A stretch of 64,000 nt of DNA. Source: Endomychus coccineus (lineage: Eukaryota > Arthropoda > Insecta > Coleoptera > Endomychidae). The notes beneath the pieces are model-generated. The model was not told where the DNA came from, made no database searches, and saw nothing but the letters and a program-made list of their open reading frames with translations. Where the stretch lies: assembly GCA_958510875.1 (NCBI GenBank), contig OY294069.1, forward strand, positions 181,829,112 to 181,893,111, given 5' to 3'. Positions 32,496 through 44,585 of this stretch are shown here, piece by piece (the stretch's first letter is position 1; every line of letters starts with the position of its first letter). A program made the translations under genes and the position numbers.

Positions 32496-32734
32496 GGAAA
32501 ATTACCTCGTACCAAACATTTTATATGCAGCGACGTGTCTATTCGTGTACGATAGCAGTTTGATTAATAGTGGAAATAACTTATGGATCTTATTGGATCA
32601 GGAAAGCTCTACCAAAAGGGCCGAAGCATTCTTGCTCGAATCTCCTGGGCCATTGGGAATGGGGTCTCCGACAGGATCAAAGTTAGCAGCCCTTACGTAC
32701 CTTTCAAAATTCAAAAAACTTGACGAGAGGGGGG

Positions 32735-33440
32735 GGTAGTTGGAGACCTCTGGGAACATTCCTTATATAAAACCAAGATTCCGTATGGTCTACGGAAGGC
32801 ACCACCGAGATTGCAAAAAGTACAGGTGCTGGGATAGAAGAGAAGAAGGACCATGGCAAAATAACCTCTTTCAACCTAAGGACACACGTGATCCCAAGCA
32901 AAAATTTTGCATAAGCTACACGTGAAGGGACTCAAACTGAAGTCGCCTTTGCCAAAGCGGGTGCGGAACAATCCCTAATTGGACCAGGGCCAACTTGTGG
33001 CATCTCTCGCGCCATAGCAAAATATGTAATCCTAGAATGCCCGGAAGCAGAGCACCATGCCGCTGGGAGGGAACTGCCCCGTATATTGAACATCAAGCGA
33101 TTAATTGGAAACCTCAAGCAGCAACGAGTGAAGACTCCAAATGAATTGTTGCATTCCTGACAGGGCTTGCACCAGGCAACAAACATTTTTTCATACAGGG
33201 GTTGCTGCAGTACCTTGGAGATGATCAAACTACACCTGATAAAATCAAGGAAATCTCCTACTTTAGGCTATCGGAATTTATCAAATACACTGGACTGATG
33301 AAGAGATACATGTGAGGGTACAAAGGGATACAAATGACTGCAGTGCAGGGGGCTCCTTCTTCTTCTTACGAATGATGGATATTAGTCGGTGAGATTCTGG
33401 CATGCTTGGGGTTCCTGATCCCCCCTTCACTCAAAAAAAA
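32735..33440 (+). mobile_element. LINE RNase H and C-terminal fragment
   Basis: Reads VWSTEGTTEIAKSTGAGI, matching the (Y)TDGS-x-x-GAGAG opening of RNase H, then in other frames EVAFAKAGAEQSLIGPGPTC, LIGNLKQQRVKTPNELL and a final DDQTTPDKIKEISYFRLSEF ending YTGLMKRYM-stop. The 3' UTR (ggttcctgatcccccctt) ends in seven As near 33437. The RNase H body is shortened and frames change at least three times. The elements at 11 and 48 kb share this domain order but not the sequence. Confidence 0.75.
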
Positions 33441-33639
33441 TGAAATATACATAAGCCTGCTACTTCCAAGTGTTATGTTGTTTCGTGAAAGAATGTATCA
33501 ATAAGTTACAATTGTTCATATGGAGCAATTTTCATTTCATCGAGTTGAAAAGGAACATATCTGGATTGAATGATTCTATTTGAGATTTCGAACTCACTTC
33601 CAACCTCACTCCTGCAGGGGTCAGGATGGTTTAATTTTA

Positions 33640-33915
33640 CCCCCATTAAATCTTTCTCAAAACTATGCATAGAATATCTCCGTCATTTCTAGTACGAAGA
33701 GAAGGGGACACAATATGGAGCCTTGAGGGACACCCGTATGAGTTCTCTGCATCTCTGATTTCATTTCCTCTCCATTTGCGGTCTTAGAAATGACATACTG
33801 TCATTATTGATTTGGATTGTATTTAGTAAAACTGAACGTAATGCTTTACCTTCTATATAGTCGTAGTAAAGTTTATGTTGGTAGGATTCAATCCAAGAGA
33901 TGGAAAGTAGCGGAT
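33640..33915 (-). mobile_element. LINE reverse transcriptase fragment
   Basis: Reads WIESYQHKLYYDYIEGKALR, then in another frame THTGVPQGSILCPLLFVLEM. This is the W-I-x-SYL ... GVPQGSILGPLLF block (motif B) of a Jockey/CR1-like enzyme. Nothing of the catalytic YADD follows. Confidence 0.65.
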
Positions 33916-34555
33916 AAAATACCATGAAACTGGTTTATTTGTTATCAAACAATAAACAGAATTATAATGACACATCTGTTATTAAACCAGCTGAAGCTGC
34001 AAAACGTCGTAGGAATTGATTTGTAATTCGCGGGTGTAGCAAAATTCCGAAATGGCAACAAAAGTTTTAAACGGGGGCGTCCTACAAAATATGTGCTAAC
34101 ATCTCGTGTTGCGAATCCCGATCCCCATTACTTAGATATTATAAGTTCTCGCCAAGTTATTCTTGTAATAAGATTTTCCCAAGTTTTCCCTCGAAACTAC
34201 TAATTCCGGCAAAGTTTGTTTTGTATGTTTGTTTCAAGGGAACATGGACGCTGTTCGATATTCCTGGGAGTATAATTCATCTAACTCTTGGAATTTGGAT
34301 ATTCCTCTTTTGAATTATTATTAGATAATGGATAAAATTGAGCGAAACCATGTCCGAGGAATATTTTGGAAGGATTTTTCACGTTATGGTTTGTTTCAAC
34401 TCTAGGGTCATGTCAAAGTTGGTATTGATGGAGGATTTGAATGAAATTGCATATTAACTATTCTACATATTACGATTTTTACAAAAATAATTGTGATTTT
34501 CATTCAAATATGCATGGTTTGAATCAGTTTTTGCTGAATGGCTGGATTTTCAGTA
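33916..34555. other. No recognisable gene
   Basis: AT-rich, no motif. Confidence 0.5.
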
Positions 34556-34800
34556 CGGGGGTAGGACAGATTTCCTCTTAGAGAAATAGCAAACCGCGTA
34601 GACTGTAATATGACAAATGCTTCAAGATTTTGGGTTAGGTGGTGTGAAGTGGCTGACTAAAGGCGTGTAGAACGTCATTTGGAATGTTGACGGTAAGAGA
34701 CAGCTTTTCTACAACACGACCTGTGGAAAATTATTCGTTCATGCTAAATATACAACGAATACGTCGAATAACTTCACTTGTGAAGAGTGTTAACTTTCAC
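34556..34800 (+). pseudogene. Tc1/mariner-type helix-turn-helix remnant
   Basis: Reads FPLREIANRVDCNMTNASRF then WVRWCEV, matching the helix-turn-helix of arthropod Tc1-like transposases (LREIA-x-R-x-x-x-N-x-x-T-x-x-R-x-W-x-RW). After stops, TRPVENYSFMLNIQRIRRIT matches the second helix-turn-helix start (T-x-x-ED-x-x-L...A-x-R-x-R-x-x-T). The catalytic domain is not found downstream. Confidence 0.55.
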
Positions 34801-35089
34801 ATTGGTAGACTAAGTTCAATCTCATATATACTGAATAGAATAGATTCATCTTCCTCCAATCATATTTCAGAAACAGGACCTACTAATTTAGATGGAGTAA
34901 ATATTTTACATAAACAGAGTGAAGGTTTTGAATTAGACACTCCAGATTAGTCATAGAATTGTCTAGATATTTATACAAAAATAGATAGATGTCCCAACTG
35001 AAAAATCTTTTCAATACAACGCAAAGCATTGAATATCATTTTATCATGGGTCAATCCTTTGAGTTCAATCCCGCTTTCATGATGAGGGA
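34801..35089. other. No recognisable gene
   Basis: AT-rich, no motif. Confidence 0.5.
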
Positions 35090-35300
35090 TATTACATCAG
35101 CAATATTAAGAGGGGATTTTCTTGAAAATTTGAATGTTATAAGCATAGGGAAAGACCTCACTAGGCAAAGAGTGCCACAACTTCGCCGTTCGATAGGAAA
35201 ATGAAGTCGGCAGGTAAGAGTATAATAATATTTTGATACTTCTTGGTCTACATATTCTGAATCTTTCATGTAGAATTAGCCACTGACTTCCAAACAGACA
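35090..35300 (-). mobile_element. LINE C-terminal tail fragment (39.6-kb family)
   Basis: Reads YLPTSFSYRTAKLWHSLPSE then VFPYAYNIQIFKKIPS, the typical end of a LINE ORF2 (SF-x-R-TA-x-LWNSLP ... VFP-x-x-YN-x-x-FK). Shares nucleotide blocks with 28.6, 39.7, 42.8 and 51.8 kb. Confidence 0.75.
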
Positions 35301-36179
35301 CAAAATGACAGGTTTTCTGGTAAGGACATTAGGATTTCAGTAATAATCATTGTATCACTAATTTTTTCTCCCAAATGCTTCAGTTGATTGTTTATATCTT
35401 CTACTTGACTTCTTCGGCGACATGCTAGTCGCAGAACGTAGAGTCGCGTAAGTGCCTCTATACTTATTATCAAACATAAAAAACAACGTAAAAAGTGTTT
35501 TATTATATCAGATAAGAAGAGGTTTCATAAACTATAATTGGCCAATATTTAATATGCTCAGATTGTAATAAGAGCAAGAATTTAATATGAAATACGAAGA
35601 GACCTTCTCACATATTAATGTTCCAAACTGAGTACAACTGATTTCTACAGCTGAATGATTATTATAATGAATGTACCTTGTTAATTCTAGATATAGTTCA
35701 AGACGGCAACAAAGATCAAGACGTAACTCCAATCGTAAATAAGTTATTGCTAATGGAATCTCGGTCGTACTTGTGATGAAGTTGTTCAATCATGAAGTAT
35801 AACAGTTGATGAAACGTTTCTTTGAAGGATATATTCCCATTCTGTAAACATCGATATTACGCTCCGTATTTTCACATGTTGTAAGATGGATGTTTCGTAA
35901 TATTATTCCTCATAAAAGAGAAACGATCGCGAAATAAGTGCGGATGTTATTAAAAATTTCGTGATTTCCACTTGTAACGTTAAGTTCCGCAACCAGCAGG
36001 GACGGATTCGAGGAGGCAAAATTCTTCATTCTTCTCGCAAATGATCCTCGACAGTAGAGCGTTTATCTATCTAATAATTATTATTCACAGTACAAAATCC
36101 CAAAAAATATAAACAATATGACATAATGAGAGCATTACGTTCATTACTCCTTCACTTCTTAATGACAGAAACAGGCTCC
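35301..36179. other. No recognisable gene
   Basis: AT-rich, no motif. Confidence 0.5.
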
Positions 36180-36660
36180 TCATAAAAAAAGTTGACTTTT
36201 ACAAGAAAAATTCAACAATTCCTTTCTCACTGCTTCTCAACCTACCTCTGATATTAATACGGAAGCTGCAGCTGCATCATGGAATGAAAAAGATGAAATA
36301 TCCTCATTAAAAATTGTCGAAACAATCTCTTACGAACAGAATTGCGATACTGGAGAAGAAAAATCAAGCCGTGAAACTCACCGTTGACAAATTGGGATGT
36401 AATCTACATGAAGCAAAAAATGAACTCACTTATCAGCTTAGCTGTAAGACAATATTCAAAGCATTGAAACTGCATTATACAATAAACTGTTTTTCGCTCT
36501 CAATGAAGTCTTTCCTCAACGATCTTAAGAACACCCTTATTGGTAAAACGTATGAATGCTACACTCGATAAGCCTTTCAATTGAGAAAATACATCACCCA
36601 AATACCCCATCAATTTTTCTAGTACTCAACAGAATACACCAGACTGGAATCTGATGAGAC
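36180..36660 (+). pseudogene. Possible LINE ORF1-like coiled-coil fragment
   Basis: An 86-codon frame (36314-36571) has a heptad-like pattern, LTNRIAILEKKNQAVKLTVD, and NLHEAKNELTYQL, with upstream in-phase residues in another frame. LINE ORF1 proteins often open with such a coiled coil. No zinc knuckle is visible and the downstream LINE remains may be unrelated, so the assignment is weak. Confidence 0.3.
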
Positions 36661-36764
36661 AAAGCCCTGGTTGAGCCTATAATTACTCTAATACTGATAC
36701 GCTGTCCCGTTCCTCCTCTGAAATTTCCAGATCATACTGGAGTAGTAAGGCCTCAAACAATTAC

Positions 36765-37130
36765 CAACAACTTCATAACAAATAACACTAAGCATAAGAA
36801 GATTGGATTCTGGAAAACCACAAAGAATACTGGGAAAAAATCCCAAGAAGCAAACACGGGGGAAAATACATCAAAGGACCTTGTTAACATTAAAGAAGAA
36901 AAAAAAATGTCGTAACAAGGTTCATGACGGGCCATGCGTCTGTAAAGGGGCATCAAGATGAGCGACCTGACGTACAGACTTCACGGGAATGATCCAGAAA
37001 CAGTGACACATATACTGAGAAAATGCGGTGAACCAGAATTATACAGCTCTCACTTTGTAAAGGACTTGTACAAAGTCGTACAAGCCACAAAAATAGTGGA
37101 GTGTATACTGTGATCAAACAATACAGATAA
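36765..37130 (+). mobile_element. LINE C-terminal fragment (family of 11.1 kb)
   Basis: Reads VTRFMTGHASVKGHQDE, then in frame 36961 LTYRLHGNDPETVTHILRKC, EPELYSSHFVKDLYKVVQA and TKIVECIL-stop. The 11.1-kb LINE, on the other strand, has LMTSHAPVEG, CRLCG and EPELYSSHPVKDLYKLLQGS, so the two are the same family. It is the zinc-motif C-terminus after RNase H (C-x-x-C lost, HILRKC kept). Confidence 0.75.
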
Positions 37131-37189
37131 GATACAAAAAGCTTGCAGGCCTAAGTGTTACAAGAAGCAACAGCCAGACGAGCCTACAC

Positions 37190-38060
37190 ATTGGCTGAAA
37201 TTTTTAGTGAGTATCGGCAGCAATGTGGTGAACATTAGCAATAGTTCCTCTTCTTGTTCTCTAATATCCTACGGCGTTCCTCCAGGCTCTGTGTTGGGTC
37301 TTGTCTTTAGTAATTTATATTGAAGATCTTCTTTACTACCTTGAACCTGGTAAATGTGTCTGCTTTGGAGATGATATATCCTCAAGGAACTCAGCATCAA
37401 CCAGTAATGAGCTCACTGACAGGCTGAATACTCTTAAAGGCAACATAGCCATTTGGCTCTGCTGTAATAAATTTGAAATGAACCAAGCAAACACTCAATG
37501 ACTTATCTTTTTTTCTGACATCTTGTTAAGGCCAATCGATACCCCTACTTGGAATAACGCTTGATGATCGTCTTTCGTGGTTCTCCACACATCAATGTAT
37601 TAAGATCGAGGCTTTCCCCAGGTTTATATCTACTTCGCAGACTAGAAACTCTATTCAACCCCAAAACAGTAATAGCTGCTGATTTCTCTTTATTACCACT
37701 CTGATTGGAGTTCATCATAATTTGGAAATCTATATATAAGGTTAACTCTGATTTCCATACCTACCCTACAAGATCTGACAAATTCTTCAAGTCTTCTTCT
37801 GAATTACGCTTAACGAAATCAATTAAAAACTCTCCTAATATAAAACTCTACAATAAGCTTACTACCGCAGAAGCCGTTTAAGAAAACTGTAAGTATTTAC
37901 TTCTATTACACTCATTTTATTCATTCTGAACAATTTTTTTGCTAAGTTTGACCACTCAACCTCTAATTCAACTCTATTTTTGTAAAATTATTTATACCTA
38001 ATTTGACATGCTGTGAGCAAAATTATTAATGTAACACAGTGTAAATATATCTACCTATTT
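37190..38060 (+). mobile_element. LINE reverse transcriptase fragment with tail
   Basis: Reads ISYGVPPGSVLGLVFSNLYI (motif B), CVCFGDDISSRN (catalytic FADD changed to FGDD), WLCCNKFEMNQANTQ, LGITLDDRLSW, LFNPKTVIAADFSLLPL, and near the end YPTRSDKFF with SPNIKLYNKLTTAEAV. These are consecutive blocks of one Jockey/CR1-like ORF2 in correct order over about 700 bp with frameshifts. FADD to FGDD by itself would be expected to reduce activity. Confidence 0.85.
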
Positions 38061-38477
38061 ATTTTTACATCTAAAAGCAACAAATTTAATACTTTTGAAA
38101 ACAAATAATAGACTTCAGAAATGCAAAATCAATAACTACGTTTCAAAACAGTTTTTAATTTGAAACATGATATATCAACAATGTCAACAATGTGTTGATA
38201 AGAGTACCCATGCTAAGTCGGGAGAAGTAAAAGGCCAAAGTGTTGATAAATATTTTCTTTACAGAGGCATTTGCAGTTTTTAATAGCATCTAAGTTGAGT
38301 GACTACTACAGTGCTTGTAAAGTAGTCCAGCTCTAAAGCATATTAGGTTCTATACTCAACGACATTTTTCATTGTCGACCCTTGGTTTCGAAATATTTCC
38401 TGTGTTAATACTGTACAACATAATAAAATTTCCAATAGCATATTTCGAAAATTAGTTAAAACCTGAATTATTACCAA
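38061..38477. other. No recognisable gene
   Basis: AT-rich, no motif. Confidence 0.5.
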
Positions 38478-38800
38478 AACGTAATAGGAGCACCTATTTT
38501 TACTGATTGCGGTCAGGGAGATTCTCTATTCATCGCCCGAATATCGCTGATTCCATCTGACTAACCATTCGAATTTAGGAATCTGCAGTTCCACGTGAAG
38601 GGATATTTTGCAACGACGATTAACAAATCTCAAGGACAGTCTTCAAAAGAAACAGGAATTGATCTAAGAGAAAATTGCTTTACGTATGGTGTGCTCAGAG
38701 TAAATCATCCTTGTTGGTAATATTGACTTCCGTTAATGAAGTTGTCAATATCATCCACGAAGAATCGATAGAAAAGTATGACAACATAGATTAGACAACA
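38478..38800 (+). pseudogene. Helitron PIF1-like helicase C-terminal fragment
   Basis: Reads VIGAPIFTDCGQGDSLFIAR, ISLIPSD, a stop, PFEFRNLQFHVKGYFATTIN and KSQGQSSKETGIDLRENCFT. This is the end of the Helitron-encoded PIF1 helicase (FIPRI-x-LIPSD ... PF-x-F-x-R-x-QFP-x-K-x-x-FA-x-TINKSQGQ). After a frameshift the VACSR region is blurred and LTSVNEVVNIIHEES matches the tail N-VVY-x-E. The Rep nuclease and the rest of the helicase are absent, as are recognisable Helitron ends. Confidence 0.85.
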
Positions 38801-39569
38801 ATAGATAGTAGATCAGTGAGTAATTACTCAAAAGTGATGTTTTCATTTGATGTTTGGCTTTATTCAAGCTGTAGTTTTACACCTCGGCATCTACTCCGTT
38901 CTAGTACTTAGTGGTATGGAGAAAATTCCCTTCCATGAATATAAAACAACATAGCTCACTAGATTCACACCCCAATGGTGGAATAAGTGAATTTTCCTAG
39001 ATGTAGCCTCTCTAGAAACAAGTCTATGCTCTTTGTTCATAACATCTTTACCTCCAGAGATGGGTAAAATATAACAGTATTACTAATTATTGAACTTATC
39101 TCAAGCCCGTCTCTGCCCTCAAAAATATTACGACACTTTGGTAACGATGACGACGAGTAAATTCAGCATGAAAAGAAGTTCTCTCGGCACCATCCAGCAT
39201 CCTGAGGGCTTCATAAAATTGGTATCGCATCTCTCGACTTTATCAAATGCCGCAAAGATCTATTTCTGAAGGTATATTCACTCAAGCAGATAATATTTAC
39301 AGATTCTATTCTATTTGCGGGGATAACGACGTCGTCTCGGAAGCTACTGGTCTGAGAGAAACTTTCATATTTAAAAATTCCTAATAATATTGCGAATTGT
39401 GACCCCTCAAACTAATTTTCCGCTCAAGAACATCATCAAAACTAGATTACGTTATAGTCATCTTGGTGAATATACCGCGGAACAATTGTTAGTACTGTGT
39501 AATGTCTTTTGTGTGTTTGACTGAACGATGGGAAAGCCTCTCTGTTTGTACATCATCGTGTGAGCCAAC
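38801..39569. other. No recognisable gene
   Basis: AT-rich, no motif. Confidence 0.5.
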
Positions 39570-39945
39570 GAGGGAAGTTTTTTAAAAATTTGACTACAGG
39601 AGAGGAAAACATTTAATGTTCGAAGAACATCGTTTGAGCCCGGGGGATGTTGGGAGAGAAGATAGGCATTCGAATTTTTCTTGAAAGCTTGAAAGTTGAA
39701 GCAATAGGGAAAGGTTAAGAGTTCCTAATCTTCGCTGTTCGATAGAAAAATGAAGTTCAGTAGGAAAAAGTTTGACAGGCCTCGAGCTTGACAATGAAGG
39801 GTGACTAGTTCGAGCTTATCTAGTCCGTCTATCTGGAATCTCTAGTGGTGGAACAACAGATGAGATTTCTGATGAACACCGACTATGGAAATATCTATAG
39901 AAAAGGGAGAGATCGCCAACCTTTCTACGTTGTTCTAGAAAGATC
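39570..39945 (-). mobile_element. LINE C-terminal tail fragment
   Basis: Minus strand: LEQRRKVGDLSLFYRYFHSR, CSSEISSVVPPLEIP, RRTR, SSSRPVKLFPTELHFSIEQR, then in another frame LLTFPYCFNFQAFKKNSNAY. The series RR-x-VGDLSLFYRY-x-HGRCSSEI ... P ... R-x-x-TR ... FK is a very common LINE ORF2 C-terminus in insects. It is the longest of five copies in this window. Confidence 0.8.
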
Positions 39946-40189
39946 AGTCAATCCGTAAGTGTAACATCATCAATCAAACGGAACTCTCCTGGATATAAAC
40001 ATTTACTGTGAATCCAATGAAACAATTGCATTCTTTGAAACCAACAGTTGTTGAACCCAAGTCGAAGAAAAAAATAAAAATAAATATTTGTCATGATGTT
40101 ACAAATTTTATTCTAATTTTATTTTTTCCTCTAAATTTGTATTTCTAATTCCGCATTCTAAATTAGCAATTATATTGTCGATAGGCGAA
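39946..40189. other. No recognisable gene
   Basis: AT-rich, no motif. Confidence 0.5.
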
Positions 40190-40310
40190 ATAGTTCTACA
40201 AACGTTTTCCAATCTAGTTAACTATGATGGTTGCTACTTGATAGCTGAGAAATCCTCAGTCATTCAACGGTATTTTTAGTGGATAGAAGTAAGTAATGAA
40301 GTAGCGCAAG
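40190..40310 (+). mobile_element. Partial copy of the 30.3-kb repeat
   Basis: Shares caacggtatttttagtgga and the hammerhead-like core (ctatgatgg, gctac-ttg-atagc, then gagaaatcctcagt). The CTGATGA core is mutated to CTATGATGG, so the ribozyme motif is decayed. Confidence 0.55.
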
Positions 40311-41164
40311 TAATTATTTTGTTACAGTTATAATAGTTATTTGGTATTTCTTTATTTTTTTTTTCCATATTTAATTCCCCTCTATAAGTCAAAGGAATAC
40401 TCACAAACGTAGAAATACACTTGTACATCAAAGAAAAATCCATCATTCTAGAACTAGTTTATTTAACAAATTTATTTAGATTCTTTCACTGATTTACACA
40501 TTTCGCATTAAAATAATCTTCAATATAACTTCTTCATTCAATTTCAATCATCAAATTTAAAATAACTAAAGACATATTTCAACAGCATATCCCAAGTATG
40601 ATGCTAGAGTCACTAATAATAGTTTTGTAGATTTTGAAAGCTGTCCATCAACGCAAAACCAAAAATAGCCCAGAGGTAATTTATTCTAATTATAACTCCC
40701 TTCTATATAAACTGAGATAATGATGGAAAGCTGGTTTACTTACTCAAATTTGTGTAAATTTTAATAGATAAAAATAAGCATTGTTTAAATTAAAATTCAG
40801 AAATAATACATCATTTCGTATAAACAGTTTAGACAGAGCATTGCTTCCAGCAGTACAGTACTGGCTAAACACAACAACGGTACTATTTCAAGGCACTCTG
40901 GTTCATCCGTCAAGTTTAATATCAACAATTCATACCTTCAACAACGTAGTAAATAATATTATTTGTTATGACTAAATACGTTTCTCAGCTTTTCACGAAC
41001 TACTTCGTAATTTGTGAGGAACCACACTCGAATTTATTCTTCGAATTCATTTCCACATATTTCCATGATTTTCTATGTCTTTTTATCCCCTGGAATTATA
41101 CTAGAACAGGTTCACTGTCTTCCTATCAAATAAAATCAATAAATCAGCTAATCGTTATTCACAA
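40311..41164. other. No recognisable gene
   Basis: AT-rich. The 64- and 130-codon plus-strand frames at 40781 and 40968 have no recognisable motif; the second runs into a PLE end. Confidence 0.5.
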
Positions 41165-41300
41165 ATTATATAGAAATTCTCGGGAAATAGGTTACACCAA
41201 CACATATACTTTATTTTCTTCTTCACTCACGTTTCGGTCTTCGGACCATCATCAGTACTTAAACAGTATTTTTAGTGCTACGCCCGACGAACAGCTGACA
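41165..41300 (-). mobile_element. Penelope-like element terminus, third copy
   Basis: Shares ttctcgggaaatagg and the block cgtttcggtcttcggaccat with PLE copies 1 and 2, in the same orientation. On the minus strand the order is CUGAUGA, U, GGUC-CGAA-GACC, GAAAC. Helix II is intact with compensatory loop differences, but the helix III and cleavage region (GUGAGUGA) no longer fits. No coding sequence is attached. Confidence 0.7.
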
Positions 41301-42719
41301 TCAGTAGCTAACAATCAGTTCTTTTTATGTGCACACTTTTGTGAGGGTTCAGACGGATAGTGCGTGGTAACCTTTAAATGAGGTGTATGGGTACCTTCAG
41401 GTTGTCACTTTGACAGTTGTAGATTATATTGAGATGAATACGCGTTCATAGAAGAATTTACTATTAGCACGTGTCACAAGTTATTCCATATTATCGATCA
41501 TATGTCACTTTGACATTTATAGGTTATATATTTTGAAACATCATGACTTGAATATTGCATTTAAGCCCAACAACAAATAATGACATATCTTATTCAACAA
41601 TAAATACAAAACGAAGAAAATTGATAATTCTGGGGCTTATAAGCTACCTTGTCAGGAATGAGATTCCTTTTATGAAAGCCATCCATTACGCTAATTTTCT
41701 ATTAGTTTTAATGAACCTAAAAGATGCTTTAGACTTTCCAAAACAATTTCTACATAGTTTTTTCGATAATTATTATTCTTTCCTTGAAATAGACAGCTTA
41801 CGCATTTTTTATATTTATAACTGATAAAGACTGGAAACTAAACTTGTTGAAATCGTTGGAACCAGTAATATTTTTATTCCAAGAATTATTGCCATAATAA
41901 GCTACTATACGATAACGTTACCATTTTGTCAATATTAGAATGTAAAAACACACCATCTAATCTTGTTATTCTATAGTTATAATCCTCTAAGATCAGCCAC
42001 AGTAAACCCTTGTTACCTATCGATAAGTATATTTCTAGTATTTGATGACCATCTAAAGATGGCGTAATACGCTGAAATTCGAGTTTCTTCAATCAGTTGA
42101 TTATTCTTACTCTCATACAAACGACGCTAACCCACTAGTATTTTGCAATAGTTGATTCTTGAAGTACGCTTTATTTAATCCAATGTTCGGATTGAGGCAT
42201 TGATAAACAATGATATTTTTCGAGACGGCCAGAGGTGGGATGTGAGACAGAACATGTTCACTTCATACTTCGTAACAGAAGTACTTATATTAATGATGTT
42301 CTCATTCGAATGTAACATGTTGGCACAAAAGCCGGATTATGTAGTTCGGTTTTTAGCGTTCTCAGCGGGATTATCATTTTCTGAAACCTCCATCATGTGT
42401 CACAGAGACACGTTACTCGATCTATTATCAACCATAGGCTTCTAATTATATTGCTCTATGACGTAAATAGGAGACTACCAATCTTCAATTAGCACGAACT
42501 TCACTTCATATTTATATATAAATTTCAGGTTCAAGTCGATGTTGTCATAGCTCACGCATGTATGCACTAACCAATATCGTAAACAACATTATCATAAAAC
42601 GCATAAAACCGTTTTTCAACATATAAATAAATAGCCTTTACATTTACTCATCAGAATATTTTTCACTCTTTCATGTTTTCTATTTTATATTTTGAGTACA
42701 CGAGAGGGAAACCTATAAT
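41301..42719. other. No recognisable gene
   Basis: Several short frames (41555, 41886, 42200), none with a motif. Confidence 0.5.
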
Positions 42720-43200
42720 TATAAGATAATGTGGGCCAGCGATGGAATGTTGAGAGAGGAGGTAGGTATTTTTTTTTCAAATCTTGAAGCTATAGGCATC
42801 AGGAAAGACCTCACGAGGCAAATAGTTCCACAACTTCAATAGAAAAATGAAGTTTGGTAAAAAGAAGTCTGACAGGTCTCAAGCTTTACCAAAAGGATGG
42901 TCAGCCTCAGCTCATGGTGAAATAACAGACGAGATTCCTAATGGGCACCGACCATGAATATATCTATAGAAAAAGGAGACATCGCCAACTTTCTGGGATG
43001 TTCTAAAGACGGCAATGACATCACCAACCCATTCTATCAAAGAATCATGAATTATACTACTGGAAGAGCAACTGTCAACCATAGCAGCTCTCATCAAGCA
43101 ATAAAGCAGAGGCGTACAATTCCTGGGCACTCGTACCACTTGATTGGGTCCATTGGGCGCTCAGTAAAAAGTGGCATTTCTCAATCGAATTTGAAAAAAT
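42720..43200 (-). mobile_element. LINE C-terminal tail fragment
   Basis: Reads QKVGDVSFFYRYIHGRCPLG then ISSVISP, followed in other frames by LWNYLPREVFPDAYSFKI. Same family as 39.57-39.95 kb, with shared nucleotide blocks (aaagacctcac, gacaggtctcaagctt). Residues upstream (43040-43140) may be the preceding thumb region. Confidence 0.75.
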
Positions 43201-44261
43201 CAATTTCAAAAAGATGTTTCAACTGCAAACAACATAACTTGCTGCTTTAACAATTCACTAATTACTAGTTCAAATTTATAACTAACGAAGATCGCTTGGA
43301 CACAACTGTTAATGTAGTTTTCGCTCTAATTTGAACCTAAAACTGTTCCGACATCAAATTTTAAACAAACCTATTTTTTTTAATTCCCGTATGGTGCGAA
43401 CTTCAATGGTGACACTTTTATCACATCAACCCTCTTTTTGCACGCCTACGGTCATTATTTATAAATTTTGTTGGAACTAGTCTATTTCTCATTCTGGAAA
43501 TACCCTGGTTTAAAATTTAGTTTTCTTTCGTGTCAATAGTGTCCAAGAAAATAGGCAAAAACTAATTTTGGGCCAATTTTTGAGACGGTATAGCGCCCAC
43601 GTGAACATTTTTCGAACCATGTTGATAAGCAAGTTTGTCATTGTAGAAGTATATAAACATTATTTTCGGAAATCTTTCATTATATCAACTGGTTTCCTCC
43701 AAATATACGAAGTCTATGCATGATCACTATCCAAACTAACTACTGAAATGGAAATGTTGTCGCACCGTATGATTATTTTGTAATTTGGTAGCTGCAGTTT
43801 GATTATATTATACAGAATCAACTAGAATGATTTATTCATAAAAGAACACAGTCAATTATCCTTTCTATACGTTTGTGTTATAATAACGTTTGACGTCATC
43901 GACTGAAATAACTTATGATTCTTCAGGGATATTAACTATGTAAAAGTGAATTGAACAATAATGCAGTTGACATTGTGATTGTGAACGATACAATGATAGA
44001 TATAGAATTATAAATGGTGAACGAACTCCAATTACATTTCATTGTGTAATAAATAACGAATACGTTAGTGCCAAATATCGGGCCATAACTCATATTGCGA
44101 TTTTTTAATGCGAATCGACAGAGACGGACCTAACACTAAGGAACCTGCAAATTCCCAGTAAATTCAAGATGAACGGGTGTATATAAATGCATTTAAAATT
44201 TTAACCATAATATTCATTTAACTTTAGTAAAAACTAAACTTAGTTGGTAGTTCCTTGTCCA
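43201..44261. other. No recognisable gene
   Basis: AT-rich, no motif. Confidence 0.5.
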
Positions 44262-44585
44262 GATTGCATAATATCCCACAAGAACCCGTGCTGTGTCCCA
44301 TTCTTTTTTTACTAGGTCTTTGAGTTGCCTGAATGCAGTTTACGCTGATGATATGGCAAGATATTCGCAAATTCGTTTACGCATCATCGAAAACTTGAAT
44401 GCGATCTTATTCAGTGGAAAAATGGTCTTATGAATGAAATATTCCCCGTAAACTCAAATAAATGCATAGTTATACATCTTGGTCAACAATCCCAACATTT
44501 TTACCCTTTTACGGAAGGGTAGCACATGACTGCTGGAACCCCAATCGATCTTGGGGTTACTATCAACTACATATATCAAACCTCG
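44262..44585 (+). mobile_element. LINE reverse transcriptase fragment, first family
   Basis: Reads IPQEPVLCPILFLL (motif B), YADDMARYSQ (YADD at 44341-44352), then NSNKC-x-VIHLGQQSQHFYPF and GTPIDLGVTINYI. KC-x-V-x-HLG followed by DLGV is the familiar stretch after YADD in CR1/RTE-like enzymes. It stops at about 44585, where a second, different LINE starts. Confidence 0.75.

Noticed and set aside
40968..41360. 130-codon plus-strand frame
   Set aside because: It runs through the PLE terminus on its antisense strand and has no motif of its own.
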